Origin: Eulemur rufifrons
Taxonomy: Eukaryota > Chordata > Mammalia > Primates > Lemuridae
Direction: 5' to 3'
Length of the DNA stretch: 64,000 nt
Assembly: GCF_041146395.1 (NCBI RefSeq)
Contig: NC_090996.1
Coordinates: 35,178,738 to 35,242,737, forward strand
Shown: positions 47,989 to 61,100 of the stretch, piece by piece
How positions within the stretch are numbered: position 1 is the first letter of the stretch
Layout: each line of letters begins with the position of its first letter
Notes under the pieces: model-generated
The model's database searches: none
Seen by the model: only the letters and a program-made list of their open reading frames with translations
Told to the model about the DNA's origin: nothing
Made by a program: the position numbers and the translations under genes

Positions 47989-48009
47989 AGGGCGCCCCCT
48001 GGGGGTGCC
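47989..48009. promoter_or_regulatory. Candidate CTCF site
   Basis: AGGGCGCCCCCTGGGGGTGCC contains GCGCCCCCTGG, the reverse-complement core of the CTCF motif, in intergenic DNA between the divergent NPW and ZNF598 genes. Motif only. Confidence 0.45.
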
Positions 48010-49104
48010 CAGGGAACTTATGTGGGGGCGGGTCCATCAATATGGAAACTGATCAACAATGGTCTGTGCTGGGACCGGTCCCTGTGACAGTTACAAATGG
48101 GAGTACAGCTACAGGAGCAGCATAGATGAACCTCAAAAATGCAATGTGGGACAAAGAAGAGAACACTCTGCAGCATGACAGGTTCAGTGTGCTACCATTT
48201 TCTGAAGTTTAATACCAGCAATGGATTCCTCTGTCTTGTTTATTGCTGCAGCCCAAGGGGGTGAAAATATCGGGATGTATGGGGGGGATGTAGGCCACGT
48301 GGGAGCACCACTGGGCACGGTGTCTGCTGGGTGGGCGTGTGCAGAAGGCATGGCGGGGTGAGCCTAGGGCTGGCTAAAAGGAGGGAAACTCAGAATCACT
48401 TGAGGGTTCGTGGGGGTTCCCAGTTCAGGGTGCAGAGGAGGGGCCCCACCCAGTCCAGTGCCCAGGGGGCCTGGCGACTAAGGCTCTGCCTCCCCCTCCA
48501 GGGGTCTGGAGCCAAAGCTCCAGGGGAGAGGAGGTAATGATCCTCGTAGCCCAGGAGAGCTGACTCACCTCTCGTTCCCTCCACAGAACAGTCCCTCTTG
48601 GAGCAGCCGATCGTAGCTGGGTGTGTTTGCTCGGGGCCGGGACCACGTCTGCCCCAGCACTGAGCTGGCCCCAGAACAGGAACTGGAACTCCCCCATAAG
48701 GATGGGGTGAATGAGGAACTCTCTCTGTTTTGTCATTTTTTAAATTATCAATTTTATCAGGATAATATACATTATAAATCAAATGCTACTATAAGAAAGA
48801 AGAACAGCTGTCCCTGGCCACCCTTTCACATCCTGGTCCTGCTCTCCAGAGGCAACTGCTTCCAACTCTTTCAGCTGGTTCTTTAGTATTTATTTCCATA
48901 TTTCAATCATAAGCTTAACTGCTATTTTTTTAAATGGTGGTCTTTTTAAGGAGGCATAACATACTTTCAGTAAACCGTGTGTATCTTAACCCTCACATAT
49001 GTTGCCTCCGTGTACACCTACACCGGCAAGCTCAAAGCCCAGAACAGATAGAGAGGATTTCCAGCTTCCCAGGGGGCTCCCGCTATCCCTCCCTGGCTAG
49101 TGCC

Positions 49105-50142
<1,038 letters not shown>

Positions 50143-50247
50143 TGCTAGTGAATTTTTACTTATGCTGTTGTATTTTGAATTTACATGAGCTCTTTCTTGT
50201 TCTGATTGTTTTGTGGTGGTTATTGTTGTCCAAGGCATCCTATTTTC

Positions 50248-50603
50248 TTTCTTTTTTTTTTTTTTTAATTTTTATTTTTTTTGAGACAGAGTCTCACTCT
50301 GTTGCCCAGGCTAGAGTGAGTGCCGTGGCGTCAGCCCAGCTCACAGCAACCTCAAACTCCTGAGCTCAAGGGATCCTCCTGTCTCAGCCTCCCGAGTAGC
50401 TGGGACTACAGGCATGTGCCACCATGCCCGGCTAATTTTTTCTATATATATTTTTAGCTGTCTATATAATTTCTTTCTATTTTTAGTAGAGACGGGGTCT
50501 CGCTCTTGCTCAGGCTGGTCTCGAACTCCTGAGCTCAAACAATCCACCCACCTCGGCCTCCCAGAGTGCTAGGATTACAGGCGTGAGCCACCACACCCGG
50601 CCG
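50248..50603 (-). mobile_element. Lemur-type Alu SINE, minus orientation, with 16-bp target duplication
   Basis: Full dimer with the lemur-type middle (ATATATATTTTTAGCTGTC, ATATAATTTCTTTCT). It is flanked by direct repeats AAGGCATCCTATTTTC at 50232-50247 and 50604-50619. The perfect duplication marks it as a relatively young insertion. Confidence 0.95.
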
Positions 50604-51960
50604 AAGGCATCCTATTTTCATTTCATGGAACCAGTATCTTTTATGTGGATATCAAATATAGTTCTTTCTAAAGTGTCCTTCCGCTCTCTGGGTCTGTTTG
50701 TTTTGGCCTGTCTTTCATTCTGCAGGCTTTCCCCACAAGCCTGGAGGGCTCTGGCCTCCTGCTTCCATTTAAGAATGAGACCCTACAGTGCTGCTCCCCA
50801 GCTCAATGCATGGACTTCCACGCACTCCTGCTTTCAGGGCCCTGTGTCACATACCCTCAGTGGTTCTGTGAGTGAAATTTCTCACTGGGGTTTCCCAGGG
50901 GTGTTTAGTCTTTAGAATGCTCTGAAAAACAAAGCACCTTCCTTCATCTTCTTTCTGTCATTCCAAAATTTGTTTGTATCTTTCCCTATCTGCTTCCCCC
51001 ATCCTGTTCTCTTTGTGCTGGTGGATTAATAGCTTTTTCATTCCTTTGCTGTCCATTTAGTGGGGTTTCCTGAAGGTGAGACATCTGCATGGGGCCAGGC
51101 CATCTGATTTATTGTGTATAGTGATCCTGGTTTGCAAACGAGGACGTTAAGGACTTCAGTGAGCCAACCAAGGTCACCAGCAAATAAGTGGCAGAACTGA
51201 GTTTTTAAGCCCATTTCTGCCTGATTCTAAAGTCCAGGCTCATTGCCCCACAATATACCGCCTCCTCTCTAAAAGGGTTCAGATCTGGACAGGCTTGCTT
51301 CCTGGCAGAGGAAGCGAGTCCCAAGTGTGCCCGGCCCCCAAGGGTAGGGAGGAGGCCCACCAACAGCTGCAGAAACCCCAAGCCCCAGGACTCAGCCAGC
51401 CATTCAAACATGCCCGGACGACCCTCTGTGCAGGCTCCATGCTTGGCCGGTGTGCCCAGCAGTGAAGGGGACATGTTCCTTTCCCGCCTTCTATAGGTCC
51501 CTTCTCCAGAGGGCCGGGGCGAGATTGCCCCTAGCCCGGAGACCGGGGTCCCTCCGTGCTGTTGGAGGGTTTGAACAGGGTGCTAGGGAAGCAGCGTGGA
51601 GGAGCCTGGTGGCCAAGCTTGTGTGTGTTCCAAATACAAGAGAGAGGTCTGGGCTGGAGAGAGATGTTGGGTTCCTAACAAGGTTTCTAGATTTAGCAAA
51701 CAAAAATACAGAAGTCCAGTTCAATTTGAATTTCGGAGGAACAACGAGTGACATCTGAGAACAGCCCGTCGACATTTGGACTTACTTCCGCTAAAACATT
51801 ATTCCTCGTTCCTCTGAAACTCAAACTGGGCGTCCGTGTTTCATCCGGAAGTCCTAGTCCGCGGAGCCCGGCGGGGGAAGGCGGGCCGGGACACGGGTCC
51901 GGCCAGAGCAGCCCAGCGGGCGCGGGGGGCGCCGGACCTCCGAGCGGCCGGCTCCGGCTA

Positions 51961-52152
51961 GAGCGCCCGAGGCGGGCAGGGGCGCCGCTCTAGTCGGCGC
52001 CTCCCTGGGCCGGAAGCCGCGCCGCACACTTCCGCCGGGCGGGCCCGTTGCTGGGCGGGGCGGTGACGTCAGCCCGGAAGGGGCGGGCCCGCCGGGAGTC
52101 AGGCCGCGCCGCGCCGCGCCGCGCCGGCCGGGAGGGGGCAGGAGCCCGGACC
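51961..52152 (+). promoter_or_regulatory. ZNF598: CpG-island promoter and 5'UTR of ZNF598
   Basis: Very CpG-rich, no TATA. Contains a perfect CRE palindrome TGACGTCA at 52064-52071, ETS-type CCGGAAG sites at 52012 and 52075, and GC boxes (GGGCGGGGC). The start site is probably between 51,990 and 52,100. Confidence 0.8.
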
Positions 52153-55100
52153 ATGGCGGCGGCGGCGGGCGCCGAGGGGCGGCGCGCGGCGCTGGAGGCG
52201 GCGGCGGCGCCCGAGCGGGGCGGCGGGAGCTGCGTGCTGTGCTGCGGGGATCTGGAGGCCACGGCGCTGGGCCGCTGCGACCACCCGGTGTGCTACCGCT
52301 GCTCCACCAAGATGCGGGTGCTGTGCGAGCAGCGCTACTGCGCCGTGTGCCGGGAGGAGCTGCGCCAGGTGCGTCGGGGGCGCCGGGGGCGGCGCGGGGG
52401 GCGCGGCAGGGCGGGGCGCCCGGCGGCCGGAAGGGGACTTTGCCTTCCCGCTGTCCGGCGGCGGGCCTGGCAGCGCCGGCTCCCCCGGGAGAGGCCTGGT
52501 CGGGCCAGCTGGGGCGGGGTCCGGCCGCGGCGCGTCCGGGCGGCGAGGCAGGATGCGGCCAAGCTGGGCGGAGGACAGCTGTCTGTGGGGACAGAACCTG
52601 GGGACTTTCCCCCTGTGCCCCGGGAGTTCCTGCTGGGCCACAGGAAGGGCCCTGATCAGATCGAAAACTCTGACCTCGTCTTCGGAGTTCATTCTGTAGA
52701 GGTCTCCATTCGGCTGGAGAGAAGAAGGCAAGAGGCGGTTTGTCCTGGAGGCAGAGGGCCGAATTCCTTCAGAGACTGGTGTTTCCATCTGTCGAGTGGC
52801 GATGACACTCCGACCTTCCCACCAGAGGGGAAGGTCTCCAGGTTCTTGGCGGGAAGGGATAAAAGTGTTAGGAAGTTGTCCTCCTTGCCGGTTCGACTTT
52901 GGGGCTCAACTCCAGAGTGAGTGCGAGATGTTTCTGTCTCTGTCCAGACTTGGAAGTGCTGGAGGGGTCAGAAGGCGCCATGGAGGTTCCCCCACCCTCT
53001 CCGCAGTGGCAGCTGCTGGCTCTGAGCACCTAGCTGGAGATCCCTGGGTTTGCTGCGCTTAAAGATCTGTTTGCTTCCAGGATTGTGAAATTCCCGTGGT
53101 TCATAGAATGCTTCTGCTGGTGACATCTGTCAGGGAATCTGACTTTGCTCTAAGTGACTCAGAGAGAGCAGCGTTGAGGAATAGGTTCTTTGTTTTTTTG
53201 AAAAGTAGACATTTGTGTTAAAAGGGCCAAAGAAACGCTGTAAAATCTTTTGAGCATTTTGTGGGTATCTACCTGTGCTCTGTTGGAAAAAGACGCTTGG
53301 AGATGCTCTCTGCTGCGGCGGAAGGAGGCAGGCCCAGACCCAGGAGAGAGCTGGGGTGTAGGAACAGTCAGGAAGCCTTTGGCCTGTGGCTTACTCAGAG
53401 GGCGCCTCCCAGCTTTGCCAGAGCCTGCCTTGCCAGCCAGTCTTGCACAGCATGACGTAACTCTCCAAAAGGCAGGTTGTCCAGCACACCTGTAGCTTCC
53501 TTCCAGGGAGGAAGGTGCTATGGAGGTCTTTACTTGTGAGGTCCTGGCCCCGGGTACAGGTATCATGCAGGAAATTCGTGAACACCACATATGGTTGCTA
53601 TAGCCAGCGTCCGCCCTCTGCCTCCTTGCGGGCCCCACAGCTCCAAGAGCTCCGTGGCAAGAGGCTGTTGACATGAGCTGTCATCAGGCTCCTGCTGGGG
53701 TGTGGTTTGGAACCAGTGCCCCTGGCCGAGCCAGGGCTTCCTCTGGGGCTGCCCCACATTACTGGGCAGCAGGAGGGGGTCCTAGGAAGTTTGCTATTTA
53801 GTGAGAAAATGCCACCCAGCTCAGCTTGATGCCCTCCTCTCCTCTCGTTTTCCGTCCACTCATGAACTTGCAGCTTCACCCTGGCCCTGCCTTTCCTCTG
53901 CGCTGCTGTCTCGTGTCAGGAATTACCTCTGCCCAGCCCTCCCTTGTGGGACTGTGTCTCTGTGAAAACGGTGAGGAAGGTGTGCGAGATGCTGTGTCGA
54001 ACAGGCCGGCTTCATTTGCTGGTTAACTCCGTACACCTTGACCGAGACCTTCCCTGTGGGGAGACCTTCCCTGTGGAGGCCCGGGCAGGGGCTGGTCGGG
54101 CGGACTCGGCCTGGCCCTGCAGCTGCTGGTCAGGCGAGGAGCCAGGTCAGCCCAGACTGCCCAGCAGGTGCCCTTGTCGGAAGAGAGCTGGCGGCTGCAC
54201 TGGTCTTGGTGGGCACAGCTGAGTGAGACCTCTGGGTTCTGTCCCTTCTCTGGACATGACTTTGTCACGGGCTGTTTTCTGTTTTGCTCACCACCTCCTC
54301 CTGCTCCCTGGTGCTGCAAGAGTCTGAGGGGCTGCAGGCCACTCGGTGCAGCCCCTCCATCACCTCACAGGCAGGCCATGGTTGGGGGACCCCGACAGCC
54401 AGCCCATGGTTACCCCAAGGCCCAGGTCAGGAGACCGGACCTGCTGATTCAGGTCATGTTTTTCTACTGTTAACGTCCCTTCCCTATCATACTGTGGCCC
54501 TGGCCCACTCTGTACGATTATCCCCATTCCTGTCCCCAGCTGGGCTGTCTAGATGACCCCCCCCCACCGTACCCCTCCCCAGGCCTGGGCTGGCCCCGCC
54601 GTCGGCTCACTCTTGCGGGTGCTCATTGCTGGTATCACTTGGCACTCGGTCCCTGCCCACTGCCAGGCCCTAGGCAGACACTCACAGCCGTCCCGAGGGG
54701 CTGTGTGGGGCTCCTGTTCCTGCAGGCCTCTCGGCCCACTGACCTCACGCTCCTCGGGGACGGGCCCGACTGTCCCGGGCCTCACCCAGCGTGTCCCTTC
54801 CCCTCAGTCATTTGCCACCCAGGGCAGCCCTCCTCCAGCGTCCAGGTCTGGTCTGGCCTGCCCTTCTGTCCTCATACTGTGGCCCCTCCCGCCAGGTGAT
54901 CTAGAGCTGTGGTCTCCCTGCCTCCTTCCATCTGTAGCCCCAGGCTGGCCCTCTGTCACTGGCCCCACATTCCCCTGTCCCCAGCCTGGCCTCACTGTAG
55001 TGTCACCGGGGAGGCAGGGTCTTGCTGGTGGTTCCCTGCCCATCCCTGGCCTGGCTGCCATACCCTCGTGCTCAGCCTTGTCCAGCCACTTGCCTGCCCT

Positions 55101-58100
55101 CACCCTCTGTGGGTAAGAAGGACACTGGCCACACTGGCTTACACTGCTGTCCTGCTGTCGATCCTCAGGTCTGGGGGGCCAGTCCTGGTCTCCCTGTCAC
55201 TTCTCTTCCTCCTCAGGGTCCCCACCAGCAGTGAGCGCTCTCCATGCGCAGCCCAGTGGCTCCAAGCCTGCTGCCCACTCTCAAGCAAACCCCAGCCTTG
55301 ACCCTGTGTTGCCCGGAGCAGTTCTTTCCTGAGCCTCTCCCTGTGGCTCCTGTCCTTCCGTGTGATCAGGGTGCCTGCCCCTCCCACTGTGCAGACAGAC
55401 CCCCCACCCAGACTCGGCTCAGTGGGCACCCTCAGGCCTTCCATGTGATCAGGGTGCCTGCCCCACCCACTGTGCAGACAGACCCCCCACCCAGACTCGG
55501 CTCAGTGGGCACCCTCAGGCCTTCCATGTGATCAGGGTGCCTGCCCCACCCACTATGCAGACAGACCCCCCACCCAGACTCGGCTCAGTGGGCATCCTGA
55601 CAGCCCTGCCCTGCGCCCACTGCTTGCCCTCTTGGTCCTGCTGCCTCAGTGGCATGAGCAGCGCCCTTGGCGTGGTGCAGCCGGCCTGGCTTCCTAGCAC
55701 ACACCCCCTGGTGCCCTCGTCCCTCTTGCTCTGGGCTGCTCTGGGTCCTTCCCGCTGGGCACTGTTGGCCCTCCCTGACCCCGCCTCATCCCGGCCACTC
55801 TGCCCACCTCCCCACCTCTCCTCTGCCCCCGCTGCTTCCTGGCCCCTTCAGAGAGGCTGACTCTGAGTCCCCCTGTCCCACCAGTGCTGTCCCACAGAGG
55901 TTTCTTATGGGCTTGCAGCGGGAGGGCATTGCTCGGGGATTGGGGAATTCGGTGCCAGGAGGCGCAGGGTGGCAAAGACAGACTAGTGTCCAGTGTCCTT
56001 AGCGTGGCCTGGCACTGTACCCACACAGGTGGCACTCTGAGGAGACACAGGTTAGGGGTGCCCTGGGGCCCCCACAGCCCGGGAGGAGATGGGGCTCCCC
56101 ACCGCAGCCGAGTCCCGGCCTGTCTCCACACAGCCCAAAGAGACGCCACCCAGGGCGGAGCGGAGCGCACAGCTGGGAGGCGGTGACGGGGGCACCCCTG
56201 GCACGAGTTTCCTCTGGGGAAGGAAGTCGATCCTCCGCTGAGTCTGCTGGGCTTGGATGCTTTTTGGCAGCCTCGGGGAGTTCCCTCGAGCTGCTCTTCT
56301 GGCCGCCTTGCAGGCAGACGCTGGGGCTCCTGGAGCCCCCGCCTGCGCTGCCTCAGGGAAGCTGCCGTGGGGGTGTGGCCCGCCGTGGGGGTGTGGCCCG
56401 CCGTGGGGGTGTGGCCCGTTCGGTGCCTGTGAGTCCTGGCAGTCAGCCCCCCAGGGCCCCTGTGCACCTGCTGGGGCCTGAGCTGGGAGGTCGGGAGGCA
56501 GGGCTGAGCGCGAGCTCCCCCAGGAGGGCAGGTCCCACGAGAAGAGGCCAGCACAAGGCCAGGGACCTTCCCCACGTCCGGGCCTCGGGAGAGCTGCCAG
56601 GAAGGAAGAAAGCCAGGGACAGGGGTGGTGCAGCCCACAGGGACCAGCAGCCTCTGTGATGCTTGGGGCGGAGCTGTGCCTCCCACTTGAAGACTGTGGT
56701 GGGAGGGGCTGAGGCGCCCACCCGGGCTCAGCGCGTGGCAGGGACACAGAGGTAGGTGGCCAGATCCATCCCGCCCAGCCTCGCCTGACATGACAGAGGG
56801 CGAGAGAGGTCTGCTGGGCCACTGCTCTTTTGGAGGGACCAGCCCTCTCCCCTAGCGTGTGGTGGCAGAAGTGGGGGCCGAGCTCTCTTGGCTCTCTCCA
56901 GGACCCTGTTAAAAGGGGAACCAGCTCTACTCTGCTGCTGGGGACAGAGCCACCCAGCACCCCAAGCACGTGTGGGGCTCACTCTCCCAAGTTCATGGCT
57001 GTCCTGGTCCCAAATGTCCTCTTTGGTTAGGGCCAAACATAACAGAGATGACCTTGGCCTGACCTTTCCCAAGGTGAGGACATCCCTGGGTGTCCGGGGA
57101 GGCCTCGGAGCTGAGGCCTGACCAGTGCCAGGCTCGGGGCAGTGGCTGAGCGGGAAGCGGGTGGAGAGAAGACAGCCACGGGTGGGCTTGATCCCCGGAG
57201 GGGTGTGATGGTACCAGAGGTCCTCACCAGAGGGGCTTCGTGGTGAGAAGGGGGTGCTGCAGGGTGAGGGAGCCCCAGGCGGGAGGAGTGGGAGCCTGAG
57301 CCTGCTGGGGACAGGAGTCTGCAGAGGGGCAGAGCAGGCCTTGCCCCCGCCCTTGCAGGAGGAGACAAGAGCGGGGTCTTTGGGCAGCCAGGCTCCGGCA
57401 GGTGCTGCAGACCCCTGAGAGATGGGCCCTGGCTGCGGGTTTCTGTGCCAGCCCTGCCGAGTGGCATCCGGTCGTCCCCGAGGCGCCCCAGACCTTCCCG
57501 AATGACAGGCAGGGAGCAGTGAGGTGGTCGGCTCAAGAGGCCAGTCCTGTGGTGGCGTCATGGAAACGCAGAGGAGGGGGTGCTGAATGAGGGTGGCTTG
57601 ACGCAGGGTCACCTGATGCATCATGGCTGGTGGCCTTCCCTGCTTCCTCCGAGGCTGCTTGGAGTGTGTGCATCTCTCCCCTCCGTGAGAGCTCCCCACG
57701 GGGTGGGGCTGGGGCCAGGCCGCGGCCACCTGGGGACCCGCCTGGCCACCTAGTGGAGAGGCCGGGTATTTCGCGTCTGTCCTCTGCGCGGCAACCCCAG
57801 GCAGTGGGCTGGGGTGAGGAAGGGAGGCCTGGGTGCGCCTGGCCACTGCCCGCCGAGGCCTCTGAGGATGTCCCCTTCCTCTGAGCTCTGTGGCCCTGCT
57901 TACCCCCCGCTCTCGGTTCCAGGTGGTCTTCGGAAAGAAGCTTCCTGCCTTCGCCACGATCCCCATCCACCAGCTGCAGCACGAGAAAAAGTACGACATC
58001 TACTTTGCAGACGGAAAAGTGTTTGCCTTGTACAGGTGAGAGGGATCCTCAGGCCCGGAGTCCAAGCATCTGTGTGGCCCTTTGTGGCGGGGACGGGGTG

Positions 58101-61100
58101 CGTGGTGCGCCTGACTGCAGGGCCAGGTGCCTACCCCAGCTTCCACGGACCAGCTGTACGACATCAGTGAGTTCCTCTCCTGTGACCAGGGTGCTCGCCC
58201 TGCCCTCCTAGGGTGGCATAGAGAGGGCAGGTGCGCTCAGGGAAGGCACCACAGGGTGGGGACAGCGTCTGCCTTCTGGGGCTCTGTGAGGGACACGTGA
58301 GCTCCTGTGAGTCAGGCTTTAGCCTGTGGTCTGAAAAGCCAGTAAAGGGCACAGTTGTCACGGGGGTGGTCCCTATCTTGTGGGGGCGGCTCGCTGGCTC
58401 AGGGCTAGGGCAGAGCTTCTGACCCAGGCCCCGGTTTGGGCTCAGCCATCGTCTCCTGGGTCTCAGACCGACCTTACTCAAGGCCGTGCTCGCCTCCTGC
58501 CCAGGTTACGGGCCTGGAGAGTGGCCCTGCCCCACGTGGTGACACTGAATGTCCAGGGACATGAGTGGCTCCCGGTGTCTCCCCAGGCAGCTGCTGCAGC
58601 ATGAGTGCCCGAGGTGCCCCGAGCTGCCACCCTTCAGCCTCTTCGGGGACCTGGAGCAGCACATGCGGAAGCAGCACGAGCTCTTCTGCTGCCGGCTGTG
58701 CCTCCAACACCTGCAGGTGCGCCCCCAGGGACCCCAGGAGAGCCCGGCAAGCAGCGGTGCAGGGGGTGGAGCCACACAGCCCTGAGGGCTCGTCCGCGCT
58801 GCCCCTGATCCTGGACGGCTCGCAGCGGCTTCAGGGTGGTCCCCCCGTGTCATGCTGCACATGGCCTGGGCGGGGGGGAGCTTCCCGTGGCTGAGGGACC
58901 CACCAGGCTCTTGGAGCCCGGGGCTCTGGGCCAGAGCTGGTCCATGGAGGCCCCTCCTGCTGCTGCTCCGCGCCGGCCGGCCGTGGGAAGAGGCGGGAGG
59001 CCGGATGCCCCGCCCTATGCCCAGCCCCCCTTACCCTGCAGATCTTCACGTACGAGCGCAAGTGGTACTCGCGCAAGGATCTGGCTCGCCACCGCATGCA
59101 GGGGGACCCTGACGACACGTCGCACCGCGGGCACCCCCTCTGCAAGTTCTGTGACGAGCGCTACCTAGACAACGACGAGCTGCTCAAGCACCTGCGCCGC
59201 GACCACTACTTCTGCCACTTCTGCGACGCGGACGGCGCCCAGGACTACTACAGGTGGGTGGGGGCACAGAGGTGGCCCTGCCCCGGGGCCCCGGCCGAGC
59301 GGTGACGCTGGCCGGGCTCCTGCTAACACCCTGTCCCGCGCCAGCGACTACGCGTACCTGCGAGAGCACTTCCGGGAGAAGCACTTCCTGTGCGAGGAGG
59401 GCCGCTGCAGCACGGAGCAGTTCACCCACGCCTTCCGCACCGAGATCGACCTCAAGGCCCACAAGACGGCCTGCCACAGCCGGAGCCGCGCCGAGGCCCG
59501 CCAGAACCGCCAGATCGACCTGCAGTTCAGCTACGCACCGCGGCACTCACGCCGGAACGAGGGTGAGCGGGGTGCTCGTGGGCCCCAGCCTGGCCTGGGC
59601 GCCCTGGGGGGCGGGGTCCACACGGCCAGAGCTCTGGAGGCCTCAGACCTCGGTCTGGAAGCAGATCCCCGCGGCTCAGGGGAGATGAGGGTGAGGGGCT
59701 ACCCATGGAGCCTTCACCTCCTCTTCCATTGGACGCGTGGTGAGCAGCGAATGTGGGGGACACTTCCTCCCCTGGTGCTCCGATCTGCTGGTCTGGGGGG
59801 CCCCGGGCTCTCCCCTTGGGTCAGGAGGCTGTGACTGAGCGGCTGCTGTGACTGGGCACCCAGGTCCTGGAGGGCTGTGGCCGGTGTGGACTTGCAAGCT
59901 GTCCGTGCCCGTCCCCCGGGCTCAGGTGCCATGGGGGGGCCGGGGAGCCTCTGCTGTCCAAGCCTGGGCATTAGCCTTGGTCGCTCCTGCTGCCGTCCCA
60001 GGGCCAGGGGCAGTGACAGGCTGGCTGTCGGCTTCAGGGGTCGTCGGAGGCGAGGACTACGAGGAGGTGGACAGGTACAGCCGTGCGAGCCGGGCTGGCA
60101 CGCGCGGAGCCCAGCAGAGCCGCCGAGGAAGCTGGAGGTACAAGAGGTAGGAGGATTTGTGTGCTGTTGATTTCTCCTGGCACCGCCTGGCCAGCAGCGG
60201 AGCTGGGCATAGCTCGGGGGTCAGGGGACTTGGCCAGAGCTTTCGGGTCCTGAGTGTGGCAGCAGGGTCTGCTCAGTGTCGTGTCTGGGGAGGAGTCTTT
60301 CTCTTTCCTCTGGTTTTACCCGTAGCCTGAGGTTTGCGGCGGGTAGAGGGCTCTGTGTCACTTGGGAGGTCAGTGCAGTTGTGCTGGGAAGTGCTGGCCC
60401 AGCAGGTACCTGTGTCCCAGCGGGGCAGAGGCATCAGGTCCCAGCTGTGCCCCAAGCACTAGGCCCAGGCTTTGCTCATCTGAGGCTGTGGCCCTGTGCC
60501 CTGCCCAGCCTGAAGGCCAGTCTCCCACCCCAGGGAAGAAGAGGACCGAGACATGGCGGCTGCTGTCCGGGCCTCAGTGGCCGCGCAGCAACAGGAGGAG
60601 ACACGCAGGAGCGAGGACCGGGAGGAGGGCAGCAGGCCCAAGAAGGAGGAGGCAGCAGCGAGGGGGCCTGAGGAGCCCCGTGGTCCCCGGCGCGTGCCCC
60701 GGGCTCAGGGTGAAGGCCCAGGTGAGCCAGCCCTGCCCAGGCCGGGGGGCAAGAGGCCAGCTCGTGAGGAGCTTGGTGCCCAGGACCGTCAGGGCCTCTG
60801 CTCGGCGGAGGGGAGCACCCTCGTGCTCCCTGATCCCCCGAGGGCCTGTCCCTGCCCCTGACCTGGGGTCCTTTTCATTTCTTGTAGGTCCCAAGGAAAC
60901 CTCAACAAACGGTCCTGTAGGCCAAGAGACCTTGCCAGCGATGGGACCAGTGACAGGGGCTGCCCCCCTGAGGTGTGTCGGGGGCTGGGCAGGGTGCGGG
61001 GCACCTGCAGGTGGTGGGTGGGCCAGTGTGGAGCGGGCTGAGGCCTGGTGAGCCGCTGACCAGCTCTCCCCTTCCTGGACTTAGTGCCCTCCCGCCATCC

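Larger units (their letters stand above)
52369..57922 (+). other. ZNF598: ZNF598 intron 1
   Basis: 5.6-kb intron (GTGCGT...CCAG). The frame stays open into the intron for about 180 codons, but this has no homology and is read-through of a CpG island. Holds an 83-bp triplication (55,354-55,602) and an 18-bp triplication (56,364-56,417). No Alu and no additional exon seen. Confidence 0.8.

Noticed and set aside
52048..52920. 290-codon open frame running from the ZNF598 5'UTR through exon 1 into intron 1
   Set aside because: Only the 72 codons of exon 1 are homologous to ZNF598. The rest is read-through of CpG-rich intron after a good GTGCGT donor.
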